Below, piece after piece: positions 1 to 11,215 of a stretch of DNA of 64,000 bases. Every line of letters starts with the position of its first letter. The first letter of the stretch is position 1. Below the pieces are notes generated by a model. That model searched no databases and was not told the DNA's origin. It saw only the letters and a list, made by a program, of their open reading frames with translations. The DNA is from Chlamydoabsidia padenii (lineage: Eukaryota > Mucoromycota > Mucoromycetes > Mucorales > Cunninghamellaceae), in contig JAIWND010000001.1 of the NCBI GenBank assembly GCA_025330725.1, positions 558,001 through 622,000 on the forward strand. Direction: 5' to 3'. Made by a program: the position numbers and the translations under genes.

Positions 1-136
1 GCTTATCGACATTGCTCCTCACTACTTTGACCTCTCCAACTTCCCCAACTGTGAAGCTCGACGAAAATTGGAACGAATCTTCAATAGACGTAACCGGATC
101 GAAGACGAAAACAAAACAAAGAAACGACGCACTTGA
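1..136 (+). CDS. PRP43: Prp43/DHX15-type DEAH-box RNA helicase, C-terminal end (partial)
   Basis: The window opens inside an open frame (codons from base 2) that ends at TGA 134-136 and encodes 44 residues. The stretch LIDIAPHYFDLSNFPNCEAR is the conserved extreme C-terminus of Prp43/DHX15, the DEAH helicase that disassembles spliceosomes and works in ribosome biogenesis. Other spliceosomal DEAH helicases (Prp2, Prp16, Prp22) end differently, which favours Prp43. The tail continues with a basic segment rich in R and K. The helicase core lies outside the window, so activity cannot be judged. Confidence 0.8.
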   Translation, partial: LIDIAPHYFDLSNFPNCEARRKLERIFNRRNRIEDENKTKKRRT

Positions 137-478
137 ATGACCTCCCACACACACCTCATTAGTTTAGTACACTCATACACCTTCATCTTCCCCATAGTTT
201 AGATTAAACCTCATTATAATCACTTGTTTTTGATAATAAAACCATTCATTTTAAACATACGTATATTAGACACACCTGTCAAATAATGAGGATCAAGTCC
301 GCCACACGGCGGAATTTGAAAATATCTGCAGTGCCACTTTTCGAAAGGGGCTGTCGGTGTTTAAATAACGCGCGGAGCAGGTCTTTTTTTTGTCTCCCAC
401 TCAATTTTGGTTGCTTCTTTCTTTTCTTTTTCTTTTCATCACTTTTATACATTCCCAAATCTCATTCTTTAATTAAAC
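137..478. other. Intergenic: 3' flank of PRP43 and promoter of RDI1
   Basis: No gene was found. An AATAAA-like stretch near 234-241 may serve PRP43 polyadenylation. The gap holds one copy of the recurrent GGCGGAATTTGAAAA motif (308-322), followed by pyrimidine-rich sequence running up to the RDI1 start codon. Confidence 0.6.
308..322 (+). promoter_or_regulatory. CDE/CHR-like motif GGCGGAATTTGAAAA
   Basis: It lies about 157 bp upstream of the RDI1 start codon. It matches the recurrent intergenic motif except for A instead of G after GGCGG. Confidence 0.45.
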
Positions 479-911
479 ATGGCTGACCATCACGATGAAG
501 ACCTCTTGCCTTCCCAAACTGCTGGCTATACTCCCGGACAAAAGAAATCTTTGGCCGAATACAACAACTTGGACGCTCAAGATGAATCCTTGAAGAAATG
601 GAAGGAATCTCTCGGTTTGGGTAACACCACTGCTGGTAAGTGAAAAATGAAACAAGATGAACAAAAGATGATGAGCATATGATAAAAGATACTAACTATG
701 TGGTTTCTCCCCTTTGGTTTATTTATAGTGCCTGCCCCTACTGATGACCCTCGTAGAGTAAGTACTTTATACATATAAAAAGACGTCAAATCTTGTTTAC
801 GTGGAATTACTCACTGATGGTTATTTTTAGGTTGTGGTTGAACAAATCGCTTTGGAAGTGGAGAACCGTGACGACGTGGTGATTGATTTATCCACGCCAA
901 GTAAGTCGATG

Positions 912-944
<33 letters not shown>

Positions 945-1645
945 GACAGAACCTTGTGGATTTATACCTTTTTTGGCATAAGCGATACTCACTCTTATTT
1001 GATCATTATAGATGCTTTGGAAAAGGCCAAGTCTACACCCTTCACCATCAAGGAAGGCGTGGAATACCGTATGAAGGTCAAATTCAGGTAATATAATCTC
1101 CCCCGCCCTCTCTCTCTCTATTCTTCATCCTTTTACTTTGTTCTTTATTCTTCTTTGAACGATTGGGGTTGCTTCTTTGTACAACACAAAGGGGTGTCCC
1201 AGCCCGTTCCCCTTTCAACTACCCCCCCTCTCCTTCTCCTCTTCTCCTTTTATATTCAAATTATTTGTTTTTGCCTTAATTGGATACTGACCCTTATTCT
1301 TTTTGTCTTTGTAGAGTCCAACATGATGTCGTATCTGGTTTGAAATACTTGCAGGTGGTCAAGCGTCATGGTGTACGAGGTAAGGGAAAAAAACAGGCCC
1401 TCATCAAGCGGGTACTGAATGTGAACATGTTTAAACCCCGTCTCTTTTTTTATTTATTTATATATGTATGTAGTTGACAAGACTGAAGAAATGATTGGAA
1501 GCTATGGTCCTCAACCCAACTGCTATGAAAAGAAGTTCCAATTGGAAGAAGCTCCTTCTGGTATGCTCGCCCGTGGTCACTACGAAGCAAAGGTATATAA
1601 AAAAAGATACACCTATACTAAAATGAATGGATCAGGTATACTAAT

Positions 1646-1689
<44 letters not shown>

Positions 1690-1771
1690 CCCTTAGAGCA
1701 AATTTGTGGACGATGACAATGTGACCCATATGGAATGGTCCTGGACTTTTGACATCAAGAAGGATTGGTAG
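479..1771 (+). CDS. RDI1: Rho GDP-dissociation inhibitor (RhoGDI)
   Basis: Model: join 479-635, 729-757, 831-900, 1012-1087, 1315-1379, 1474-1592, 1697-1771; 196 codons, all introns GT-AG. RhoGDI extracts prenylated Rho/Rac/Cdc42 from membranes and holds them GDP-bound in the cytosol. The protein has the short acidic N-terminal arm ([20 protein letters not shown]) and then the immunoglobulin-like fold. That fold shows the family signatures [49 protein letters not shown] and the C-terminal WTFDIKKDW. Length matches the family (about 190-205 aa). Intron 3 carries 32 A and intron 6 carries 37 T in a row. A polyadenylation-like AATAAA follows near 1910. Start chosen at the first ATG, after a pyrimidine-rich leader. 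Confidence 0.95.
912..943. repeat. Poly(A) homopolymer in RDI1 intron 3
   Basis: About 32 consecutive A directly after the donor site, on the coding strand. Confidence 0.9.
1650..1686. repeat. Poly(T) homopolymer in RDI1 intron 6
   Basis: About 37 consecutive T ending a few bases before the acceptor, so it doubles as an extreme polypyrimidine tract. Confidence 0.9.
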
Positions 1772-2062
1772 ATAGTTTGGTTTGATGGTATGGTTATTAT
1801 GGCGTGCATGGATGTTTTGATGCTTTATACTTTTTTTTATATATACATATTTATTTCAGTATAGTAACAGGATGTAGTTGTTTTTTTTAAATGTCAAATT
1901 TTATTGGTCAATAAAGTCTATATTGTCTTCTTGTTATACAGTAAATCTTGTGTATGTGTATGTGTGTAATATATGATAACATGGGTTGTTGTGTATGTGT
2001 ATGTAAACTAGATATGACAAAGAGGGGGATTTTTATAAAGTAACAACAATAACAACAACAAT

Positions 2063-2604
2063 CTATTCTAAAGTAACGGTAGCACCAACAGCTTCCAAAG
2101 CCTTCTTCAACTTTTCAGCTTCTTCCTTGTTGATGGATTCCTTGAGGACCTTGGGCACGCTTTCCACAAACTTCTTGGCTTCCACCAGATTCAAACCAGC
2201 CAAGTTCTTGACTTCACGGATCACCTTGGCCTTGGTAGCAGCATCCACCTTTTCGATCTTCAAGTTGAATTCAGTCTTTTCCGCAGGCTTTTCTTCTTCG
2301 GCAGGGGTGGCGGCGCCACCAGGAGCAGCCATAGGGACACCCACAGGCATGGCAATATCTTGAATGTTCAATCGAGTCTATGATAGGGAGGGAAATAGGT
2401 TAGTCAGTACCGATTTCCCTACAATTAGTTACTTACCTTGAGTTGTGATACCAATTCAGAGGTTTGTAATAAAGTGAGACCTTCAATTTGATCAACAATG
2501 GCGCTGATCTTGGGGTCGATAGTAGCGTTGCTGCCAGGCGTAGGAAGGGGTTCGGTGGTATAGGTTCGTCGAGCAATAGTAGGGATGGTGGAGACAACAC
2601 TAAT

Positions 2605-2649
<45 letters not shown>

Positions 2650-2832
2650 GAGAGAGAGAGAGTGCATGTCAATATATGTCGTGTAATTCATGATCCTTTA
2701 TCTTACCGTGTAGCTTGTCGACTAGCACTGGTGGTGGCAGTGATGATTCTAGGGGCAAATCGAAGCTATAATATAAATATAAAGGTGAGTATTGCAACTA
2801 TTATTTTATAATTTCGTAGTCTGTTTTACCAT
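2063..2832 (-). CDS. MNP1: Mitochondrial large-subunit ribosomal protein bL12m (L7/L12)
   Basis: Model: complement of join 2063-2377, 2437-2599, 2707-2765, 2830-2832; 179 aa. bL12m forms the stalk that recruits translation GTPases to the mitochondrial ribosome. The N-terminus (MLRFAPRIITATTSASRQAT) is basic, Ser/Thr-rich and acid-free, as expected for a mitochondrial presequence. The N-terminal dimerisation part holds AIVDQIEGLTLLQTSELVSQ. After an Ala/Pro/Glu hinge comes the C-terminal domain with EFNLKIEKVDAATKAKVIRE and the ending LKKALEAVGATVTLE. The start codon appears to be an exon of its own: ATG is followed at once by a GT donor, and only splicing to 2765 gives a leader in frame. Intron 3 contains 40 A on the + strand. 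The family assignment is firm; the ATG-only exon is a model. Confidence 0.9.
2606..2645. repeat. Poly(A)/(T) homopolymer in bL12m intron
   Basis: About 40 A on the + strand, reading as poly(T) just upstream of the acceptor on the gene strand. Confidence 0.9.
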
Positions 2833-3160
2833 ATTTGATTAATAGATGTGTTGAATGTCAAAAAGAGAGAGAGAGAGAGGGGCCTTAAAAAAAACGGACG
2901 GGGTCATGTTTTCTAGCCCGCTACAGCCAGCCACCCAGTTCGACGTCACGTCTTTACTAAAATCATGCAAAAAGTCAGGTTATGAGATGTATTTTTATTA
3001 TTGATACGAAGGAGGTAAAAGATATGAGGCAAATACTAAAGGATAGGGAGAAGAGAGGTATGCTATTACTAAGCTTCCTCTAGGAATCGATATTCAAATC
3101 TAGAGTGATAAAGAGAAAAGCATCAGTATGTCCATTCGTTTTACAGTCATTTTTATTGTT
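2833..3160. other. Intergenic between bL12m promoter and NOT3 3' end
   Basis: Nothing coding was recognised. There is a (GA)n run near 2863-2880 and a C-rich stretch near 2917-2940. No good copy of the recurrent GCGGGATTT motif is present. Confidence 0.5.
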
Positions 3161-3743
3161 TTACCTAAATTCAGTCTTTTTGCGCTGACACCATGCGCCT
3201 TCATAGTCAAAGTAGATGTAGGTCCCTTGTTCATAGTCTTCAGTGATTACTTTGGGTTCTTCATGTCTTTGGAACCATGTCAGATACTTTTTATGGAATC
3301 GCCAGGATTGCTTTTTTAGTTCTTTTGCCGCTAGATACCTACAGTGCATTAAAAAAGGAGTAGATTAGTCAATATCCATCACCCAGTGATCTCTTACTTA
3401 CTGTTGATAAGTTCCTTGTTGGTAGTAGAAGATAAAAAATAGTGCATCCATATCAAACTTTTCGAATAATGCCGGGTTGTCGAAGATCGCCAATGGTTGT
3501 TGAGGGTAATAGCTCGGTGAGGGATAAGGTGTTCGTGGTTGATAGATCTTGGGCCTATATACATATACACATTTGTATGATTGTTAGTAGACATTCATCC
3601 CTCCCTCCTTTTTTTTTTTTTTTTTTTACCTTTCAGAGTCAATCAAATCCGGTACATGTTGTAAGCTTGCATCTAGCATTTGATGGGTGTATAGGATATC
3701 TTCTTTTCCAGCTATCATGTCAAAAGGTTAATTGGGTTAATAT

Positions 3744-3786
<43 letters not shown>

Positions 3787-5736
3787 TGATAGTTCCTTTT
3801 ATACATACCACGAGCCTTGATGGATTCAAAAGATGATGCAAGATCGGCTAAAGTGGATGGGAGTCGAGTATCAGGCATATCTTGTGTTGGTGTATGTGAT
3901 GAAGATGGTGACTACAGGAGAGAGAGAGAGATTAAAGGTTATTCTCTTGATCCTAATTCCGATCCATTCCAACTTACGTTTTTCCCAGAATAGTGTGAAG
4001 ATAACATGGGCTGAGAGTTGGCATTTGATGAAGATTCTATTGGTGATCGAATTGATTTGTGTTGGTCGGCAATCTTTGGTGGTTCGACCCAAGCAGATGG
4101 TGTAGCTTCTATAGTGAGAGGGATTCATAATTAGTACTTGTGTGTGTGTGTGTGTCACTCTTACCTTTTTCATCAGATTTTTTTGTTGCTGAATCCAGAC
4201 TGGTTGCTGCTGCTGCTGCATATTTGAGGGTTGATGGAGGAGCTGCCACTGGACTATTGTCTGCTTTTGTAACTTTTGGTGACAGTATCGAAGCCGCTGA
4301 TGCTTTGATCGGACTTGCTGTTGATTTGGTGTCTTCCACAGGTGACGCTACAAAAGTAAAACCAAATGTTTATAAACTGATCATTTCTACCTAGTTGTGA
4401 GTTTAATGGGAGTTTTACCTAGCTTGGGACTAGTTTGTAGTTTTGCTTGACTTTTCCCGAGTGGTGACGGTAAGAGGGACTATTTCATGATAACAGATAG
4501 AAAAAAGAAGAAAAAAAAAAGACCAAGTTAATTCCAATTACCATCTTCATAATAATCATTCCCTCCTCCAGCCCTTCTTTTATATACATTACCTCTTCAT
4601 CCTTGTCCTTTTCTTTTGATGATCGTTTTGCGGGCTTTTCTTCATCTTTACTATCCTTTTCAGCTTTGGCTACTACATCAAAAGAATATAATCAAAGTTG
4701 TTATTATTTTTGATTGATTATCTTTTATTATTCCATGACTTACATTCATTATGGTATTCATCAGTTCGAATAGCGTAAAGTTCTTCTTCTTCTTCTAAGT
4801 TTAGGTCTTCGTAAATGAATTCGTCTTCTTCAAAGTCAGGTTCCTATAACAAATACATACGTTATTAAGATATTAAAGCAAGTTTATATATATATATATA
4901 TATATCATTCTTTTTTACTTACTTGGTTACATTCAAGATAATACTGTACATCATCCTTGATACCCAGTACCTTTTCCGTTTCCAAATGATCGTTTTCCAG
5001 TAGCCGTAGCATGAGTTCCAGTCGATTGATATGCCACCGATTCCGTTCAATAGTATGTTCGATTGCATTAGCCCGTTCCTGTTTGTGATAATCCTTCTTG
5101 CCTTTTCTTGAACTGCCTTGTAGAGTTTCCAATTCAAATTCAGCCGTTTCGATCTGTCGAGAGAGTTCGTCCACCGTAGATGAGAGCCAATCGCAAGCGT
5201 CCGCCTTTTCTTTTTCCTTTGGATCCATCTTTTCCCGTTGTAATAGTCCTTCCTTGGAGAATGCCTTGGTCTTCATTTCCTTTTCAATCGCCTTGAAGCG
5301 TTCCATCTGTGATTCTATCAGTTTTCGATTGTCCATCAGTGCCCGCTTGTCTTTGATTTCGTTGGAAGAAAGCCAGGTCTTGATTTGATCACGTAGTCGT
5401 TGGAGTTTCTTGATTTCTTTCTTCAGGTCTTGTTCGTACTTTTCTTTTTGGTTGCCATTAGTGGTGGAGTGGATTTTTTCAAATATCGATTCAAAGGTTT
5501 CTACACCTTCACTGACCTTCTTCAGGACACGATCAATCTCGGCTAGTAATATCAAGTAAACAATACAAGAGATGAGTTAGTTAGTTAGTTAATATATTGC
5601 TTTTGTATAATTGTTCTATACAGCCCGTTTATTTCATTCCAATCAGTGATGTGTTTGTTTTTTTTTTATCCCATCAGTATTAACCATTCTATATTCGTTG
5701 TAGAATTCACTTACTCTGTAGTTTTTTCATGGACAT
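3161..5736 (-). CDS. NOT3: CCR4-NOT complex subunit Not3/Not5 (CNOT3)
   Basis: Model: complement of join 3161-3338, 3402-3554, 3630-3711, 3809-3911, 3978-4108, 4165-4347, 4419-4479, 4593-4669, 4744-4843, 4923-5542, 5715-5736; 11 exons, 569 aa, GT-AG throughout. Not3/Not5 is a scaffold of the deadenylase complex and also reads ribosome state. The N-terminal Not3 domain (about residues 1-225, helical) contains [20 protein letters not shown] and [24 protein letters not shown] sequence. A low-complexity Ser/Thr/Pro/Ala linker with an Ala run follows. The C-terminal NOT box has [40 protein letters not shown] and [20 protein letters not shown]. Middle exons are low-complexity, so their edges are the least sure. 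It is head-to-head with SUP35, 183 bp apart. Confidence 0.93.
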
Positions 5737-5822
5737 TTTCGGAGGTGGTGTTGTATAAAATTCTGGAAATAAAAGAAAAGAAGAGGGTATCAAAAAAAAA
5801 AAACATGTGCTTCACTTCACAA

Positions 5823-5836
5823 GCGGGATTTGAAAA
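5823..5836 (+). promoter_or_regulatory. CDE/CHR-like motif GCGGGATTTGAAAA in the NOT3-SUP35 divergent promoter
   Basis: A single copy sits almost midway between the two start codons: about 86 bp from NOT3 (5736, - strand) and 83 bp from SUP35 (5920). Nothing else of note fills the 183 bp gap, so it could serve both genes. Confidence 0.5.
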
Positions 5837-5919
5837 CATGACGTTGGCTGGGGGGAAATTTCAAAAGTTTTTCTTTTGCTTTGTTTTACCTTTCTTCTTT
5901 TCTCTTTTTATTCCACATA

Positions 5920-8252
5920 ATGTCATTGAATCCTAAAGCATCTGAATGGAAGCCTAGCTTCACTGCTAAGGAATTTGTGCCTTCTTTTGGCGTTCCAGCT
6001 CAACCACCTGCTGCTCAACCTTCTGCCGCTCCCGTAGCTCAACAACCCGCAGCTCCTGCTACTTCTTCAGCCCCTGCACCAGGTAAAAGAATTACAAAAC
6101 ATTATGACATTATAAACTACTTTTCACACTTTAACTCTTCTTTCTTTTGTTTTAACTGTATCTATAGCCCGTGTACTCAAGTTGACCAAGAACGAACCAG
6201 GTAAAAAAAGAAAACTTGTGATCGATCTGACTGAAATGATCAAGGTTAATTAATGCTGACTGGTAACTAACATTTCTCTTTTAAAATCTGAAATAGTCTC
6301 TGAAGCTCCCAAGGAAGAAATCAAGAAAGAAACTCCCAAGACAGAAACTCCTTCTCCTGAATCCAAACCTACTGCTCCTCCTGCTGCTGCACCCAAACCC
6401 AAGGCGCCCAAGAAAGAAGCTCAACCTGCCTCTGCCAAGCCTGCTGCTGCTGCTGCTGCTGCTGCCGCCGCTAAAGCCGATGCTGTCGCTGAAGACTTGG
6501 ATGCTCTTGATGATGAACTTGTTGTTGATATGTATGGCAAAGAACATTTGAACGTTGTCTTTATGGGTCACGTCGGTAAGTCCTTTAAGAAGAAGAAGAA
6601 AACAAATTCCAAGTAATACTAACTAAACATTGGTTTAATAGATGCTGGTAAATCTACTATGGGTGGTAACATTCTTTATTTGACCGGTATGGTGGACAAG
6701 CGTACGATGGAAAAGTATGAAAAAGAAGCCAAGGATGCGGGTCGTGAATCATGGTACTTGTCCTGGGCTTTGGATACTAATGTGGAAGAACGTGCCAAGG
6801 GTAAGACTGTTGAATGTGGCCGTGCTTACTTTGAAACCGATAAACGTCGATATACTATCTTGGATGCTCCTGGACACAAGAACTATGTCCCCAGCATGAT
6901 TACTGGTGCCTCTCAAGCTGATGTTGGTGTCATGGTTATCTCTGCTCGTAAAGGTGAATTTGAAACTGGTTTTGAACGTGGTGGACAAACTCGCGAACAT
7001 ACCATGTTGGCCAAAACTTCAGGTATTGTCAAAATGATTGTCGTCATTAACAAAATGGATGATCCTACTGTCCAATGGGATAAGGAAAGGTAAGAGAAAC
7101 ATACTATTGGTTGTGGATTAAATGAAAATTGACATTTTATGTTATATAGATACGATGAAATTCTCGGCAAGTTGACTCCTTTCTTGAAGCAAACTGGATT
7201 CAACCCCAAGACTGATATCCACTTTATGCCTGTGTCTGGTTTCACTGGTGCTAACATCAAGGAACGATCTCCCGCCTGTACTTGGTATAACGGTCCCTCT
7301 TTGTTGGAATACTTGGATGATTTGAAGACTCTGGATCGTAAAATCAATGCTCCTCTTATGATTCCCATCGCTGAAAAGTACAAGGTAATAATAATAAAAA
7401 AGGATAATAGTTTGATATGACTTGACTATTAATACTGATCTTTTACTTTATGATAGGACATGGGTACAATCATCGTTGGTAAAATCGAATCTGGTCACAT
7501 CAAGAAGAATCAATCTGTTCTTCTCATGCCCAATAAGGTAATAAAAACTATGAATCTATCAACTAGAAAAGACAGAATATTAATCATGTACGTATTTGAC
7601 ATTTACAGCATGTGACTGAAGTATCGACAATCTATAATGAACTCGATGAAGAAGTGGATCAAGCTATTTGTGGTGATAACATCAAGATCCGTCTCAAGGG
7701 TGTTGAAGAAGATGTAAGTTTGTGATAGATACTCGTCAAAAGAAGAAACATCATTACTAATACTTTTTTTTTTGGTGGGGGGGTAATGGTTCATAGGAAG
7801 TATCTCCTGGCTTTATGCTCTGCGCCAAGAAGAAACCTGTCAAGACAGCCACCAAATTTGTTGCTCAATTAGCCATTCTGGAACACAAGAATATCATCTG
7901 TCCTGGTTATACTGCTGTCCTACATGTACACTCTGCTGCCGAAGAAATCTCCTTGGGTGCTCTACTCCATCTAATTGATAAAAAGACTCGCCGCAAGTCC
8001 AAGCGCCCACCACAATTCGTCAAGCAAGGCCAAACCGTGATTGCTCGTATTGAAACCAGTGGTCCTGTCTGTGTGGAAACCTTTGATGATTATCCTCAAT
8101 TGGGTCGGTTCACTCTTCGTGATGAAGGTATGTTGACTTGACAAGAATAAGTGTAGACTATGGAAAACTGACATGATATTTCTTTTTTATGAACTTTAGG
8201 TAAAACCATTGCCATTGGTAAAATCATCAAGGTTTTGGAAGACGACGAATAG
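5920..8252 (+). CDS. SUP35: Translation termination factor eRF3 (Sup35/GSPT)
   Basis: Model: join 5920-6082, 6168-6200, 6297-6575, 6642-7089, 7150-7384, 7457-7537, 7609-7713, 7797-8127, 8200-8252; 575 aa. eRF3 is the GTPase partner of eRF1 in peptide release. The N-terminal part is short and rich in Ala, Pro, Gln, Lys and Glu, without a Sup35-type QN prion repeat. It starts MSLNPKASEWKPS, a PAM2-like element for binding poly(A)-binding protein. The G domain (from about residue 200) shows GHVDAGKST (G1), DAPGHK (G3), NKMDDPT (G4) and the eRF3-type SWALDTNVEERAKGKTVECG. Domains 2 and 3 follow, ending RDEGKTIAIGKIIKVLEDDE. eEF1A and Hbs1 lack this mix of features, and the real eEF1A lies at 49180-50719. 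Confidence 0.95.
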
Positions 8253-8423
8253 ATATAGGAATTTATTAGTTTATATGTTATAATACTTTTTGTTTGAAAT
8301 AAAATATACATTCATTTTATTGTTATTTGGTCTTGTGGTTACTGTGGATTTGTTGCAGAAATGGTGTGTATTAAATTAATTGTTTATAGGAGTTACCTCT
8401 GTATGATTAAACGTAATTTGCAC

Positions 8424-8460
8424 CTTGTATCAGTCAGATCAAGCTCACATTGGATGTTGA
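8424..8460 (+). repeat. Dispersed repeat fragment (copy near 33280)
   Basis: CTTGTATCAGTCAGATCAAG is matched with one mismatch at 33280-33299, and both copies continue to a shared GATGTTGA about 12 bp further on. Confidence 0.5.
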
Positions 8461-8590
8461 ATTGTTGATTTGGTGACATTTGATAAAGCGAGAGTATGGC
8501 AGGGTGAGGTTTTGACCGCCGGGAAGTCAATTCTAAGAAAATCCTGCAGCGGCATTTAAACACCCGTTCCTGAATCTTGTCCATTCCGTT

Positions 8591-8602
8591 TTTCAAATCC
8601 CG
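8591..8602 (-). promoter_or_regulatory. CDE/CHR-like motif in a convergent gap
   Basis: TTTCAAATCCCG. Its position between two gene 3' ends argues against a pure core-promoter role. Confidence 0.35.
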
Positions 8603-8998
8603 ATATCGTCCAAGATGTGCTTCTTGGTGCATCACGCAAGTTGGCCATCCACTTTACAAAGAATGATAAAATCCCTATACATTACATGACATGCATATTG
8701 TAGGTCATCCCAGAAAAAAAATGGGTATGCCATGGTCACCGGTGTTTCCCCGGCTAGTCAATGACAATATCGAAGGTGTATGCAATAATACTACCCTATA
8801 TATGCAAAAAGAAGAATAAAGATATACATTATTTTTTGAAAAAAAGTTATTTTATTATTGGATATATGTTTGAATGGTAAAGTGTAAAGAGTGACAACCT
8901 ATTGGTTCCAACCCGGATCATCTTTAAATATATACTGTATGTGTCCTCCCCCCATCATAACAACCAATATTATTGATACTGCAACTAATGTAAACTAT

Positions 8999-10621
8999 TT
9001 ACAAAGAAGGGTGGTTTCGGATGGAGGATAACTTGTTGGCGATTTGTTGCAAGAATTCTTCTGTAGTGGAGTAGTGTTCACGAGTCATACTTATAACAAA
9101 CAAACAAACAAGCGGTTAGTTTTCATTAGTGACATAAAAGATCATACCATAATTACCTTTTCCCATGAATGATCAAAGCCAGATCCTTAGTCATCTTGTT
9201 GTCTACCTCGATGGTTTCAATGCAAGCACGTTCAAGATCAGCAGAGAATTGAGCCAATTCGGGATGATTGTCAAGTTTAGCACGATGAGCCAAACCTCGA
9301 GTCCAAGCAAAGATACTGGCAATGGGATTGGTGGAGGTAGCATTACCCTATATATATATATATACAAATAAAAATAAAAATAAAGATGAATACAAACCGC
9401 CTTGTAGTAAAAAGTATACAAGGTGAGTACGATTTACCTTTTGATGTTCACGATAATGACGAGTAACAGTACCATGAGCAGCTTCAGCTTCACAAGTCTT
9501 ACCATCAGGAGTATAAAGTACAGAAGTCATCAAACCAAGAGATCCATAACCTTGAGCAATGATATCCGATTGCACATCACCATCATAGTTTTTACAGGCC
9601 CAGATAAAGTTACCATTTGACTTGAGAGCTTGAGCCACCATATCATCGATCAGACGATGTTCATACCAGATACCGAGGGATTCGAATTCAGTCTTGTATT
9701 GAGATTGATAGATTTCTTCAAAGATATCTTTGAATCGACCGTCATATGCCTTGAGGATGGTGTTCTTGGTGGAGAGATACAAGGGGAATTTGCGTTCGAT
9801 GGCAAGGCGGAAACAGGCATGAGCAAACCCTTCAATGGATTCATCAGTGTTATACATGGCCAAACCAACACCACCAGACTTTTCAAAGTTGTAGACTTCG
9901 TATTTCTTGGGTTCGGAGCCATCTGCTGGAGTATAAATCATTTCAAATTTGCCGGGTCCAGGAGCAACAAAGTCAGTGGCACGATACTATAAAGAAGAAG
10001 ATTATGCTGTGAGTTCCCAACTCGTCTACATCCCCCCCCTTCTCCCTACAACTTACTTGATCACCAAATGCATGTCGTCCAATAATAATAGGCCCAGTCC
10101 AGCCAGGTACAAGACGTGGAATGTTATTCAAGATAATAGGTTCACGGAAGACAGTACCATTCAAAATGTTACGGAGTGTCCCGTTAGGCGATTTCCACAT
10201 CTTCTTGAGCTTGAATTCTTCAAGTAAGTAAGTAAAGAAAAAAAAAAAGAAGGAGAGACTTGATTAATATATATATACGTTTAGTCAACTTTTATTTGAT
10301 TTTACCTTCTACACGAGCTTCGTCTGGGGTGATTGTTGCACACTTGATACCAACATTGTACTTTTTGATCGCTTCAGCGGCATCCACAGTGACTTGGTCA
10401 TTAGTCTATTTGTAGATAGAAGTTGTCAGTGTTAATAATATATACCTTATTTATATTGGACTTACGGCATCACGGTTTTCAACAGACAAGTCATAGTATT
10501 TAATGTCAAGTTCAAGGTAAGGGAGAATGAGCTTTTCCTTGATGAATTGCCAAATAATACGAGTCATTTCATCACCATCCAAGTCAACAACAGGATTTTT
10601 CACAACAATTTTGCCAGCCAT
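8999..10621 (-). CDS. IDP: NADP-dependent isocitrate dehydrogenase (cytosolic form)
   Basis: Model: complement of join 8999-9089, 9157-9347, 9438-9986, 10057-10217, 10306-10405, 10466-10621; 415 aa, the usual length of the eukaryotic homodimeric enzyme. It converts isocitrate and NADP+ to 2-oxoglutarate, CO2 and NADPH. It opens [20 protein letters not shown] with no presequence, so it should be cytosolic. Further signatures are [57 protein letters not shown], the metal-site region [20 protein letters not shown] and [17 protein letters not shown]. The C-terminus NHPSL is not a convincing peroxisomal PTS1. A mitochondrial isoform would need an alternative upstream start, and none is evident. 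It is divergent from RAB4. Confidence 0.95.
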
Positions 10622-10897
10622 AGTAGAGTAAAAGAGATATATATGTAAGTAAAAATAAAAAGTAGGTAGATTTCAGAAAAAAAGAAGAAAGCAAGAACAA
10701 GGAATGAAAAAAAGCGGGGTTTTTTTATAACCCTTTTACAAATTTTTAAGTCCCGACTAGTGCTTTCACATCTGTTAAAGATTCCCTAAAGTCGTAATCC
10801 GGACACTAAAAAAGCATCCCATGACAATGGGTGGGTATATTCATTCAGTGGAAAGGGTACTTCCATCATGTCCTTTCACACTGGCTCCACTCTAGTT

Positions 10898-10911
10898 GGC
10901 GGGGTTTGAAA
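10898..10911 (+). promoter_or_regulatory. CDE/CHR-like motif GGCGGGGTTTGAAA
   Basis: It lies 277 bp upstream of the IDP start codon, in the divergent IDP/RAB4 region. Confidence 0.4.
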
Positions 10912-11202
10912 TCACTCTTTGTTGCCCTGTATTGATGTCAATAATCGCATCACTTGCTTGATAAAGACAGTTTCATCAGATTATCATGATCAACTCACAT
11001 GTCAACTCCATATTTTAATGCTTGTTATCGTTATCTCTGATGCTTTCATGCCATTCGCCAATATCATCATCATTGTACCTCTTTATCTATCTCTTGCATA
11101 CACAAATTAATTTGTTCTCGAGTAATCATTATCGTTACCATCATGATTTTCACCATCAGCTTGCAGGAATGAAACTGATCGTCGTTTCTGACTCGAGCTT
11201 CA

Positions 11203-11215
11203 TTTCAAACCCCGC
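11203..11215 (-). promoter_or_regulatory. CDE/CHR-like motif TTTCAAACCCCGC
   Basis: Reverse orientation, 315 bp upstream of the RAB4 start. Confidence 0.4.

Larger units (their letters stand above)
8253..8998. other. Convergent intergenic gap SUP35/IDP
   Basis: Short ORFs here have no recognisable family and unconvincing composition. AATAAA-like signals near 8299 fit SUP35 3' processing. The gap contains TTTCAAATCCCG (8591-8602) and a repeat fragment (8424-8460) also found near 33280. There is no start codon of a recognised gene nearby, so this motif copy is not in an obvious promoter. Confidence 0.5.

Noticed and set aside
5851..5867. GGGGGAAATTTCAAAAG as another motif copy
   Set aside because: Spacing and core differ (GGGGGAAATTTC), so it was not counted with the GCGGGATTT family.
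6281..6571. Minus-strand frame rich in Ser/Arg/Gly opposite eRF3
   Set aside because: Antisense of the Lys/Ala/Pro-rich eRF3 segment; no independent evidence.
8393..8635. 80-codon minus-strand frame in the SUP35/IDP gap
   Set aside because: No recognisable family; overlaps a repeat fragment and a motif copy, and no transcript signals were seen.
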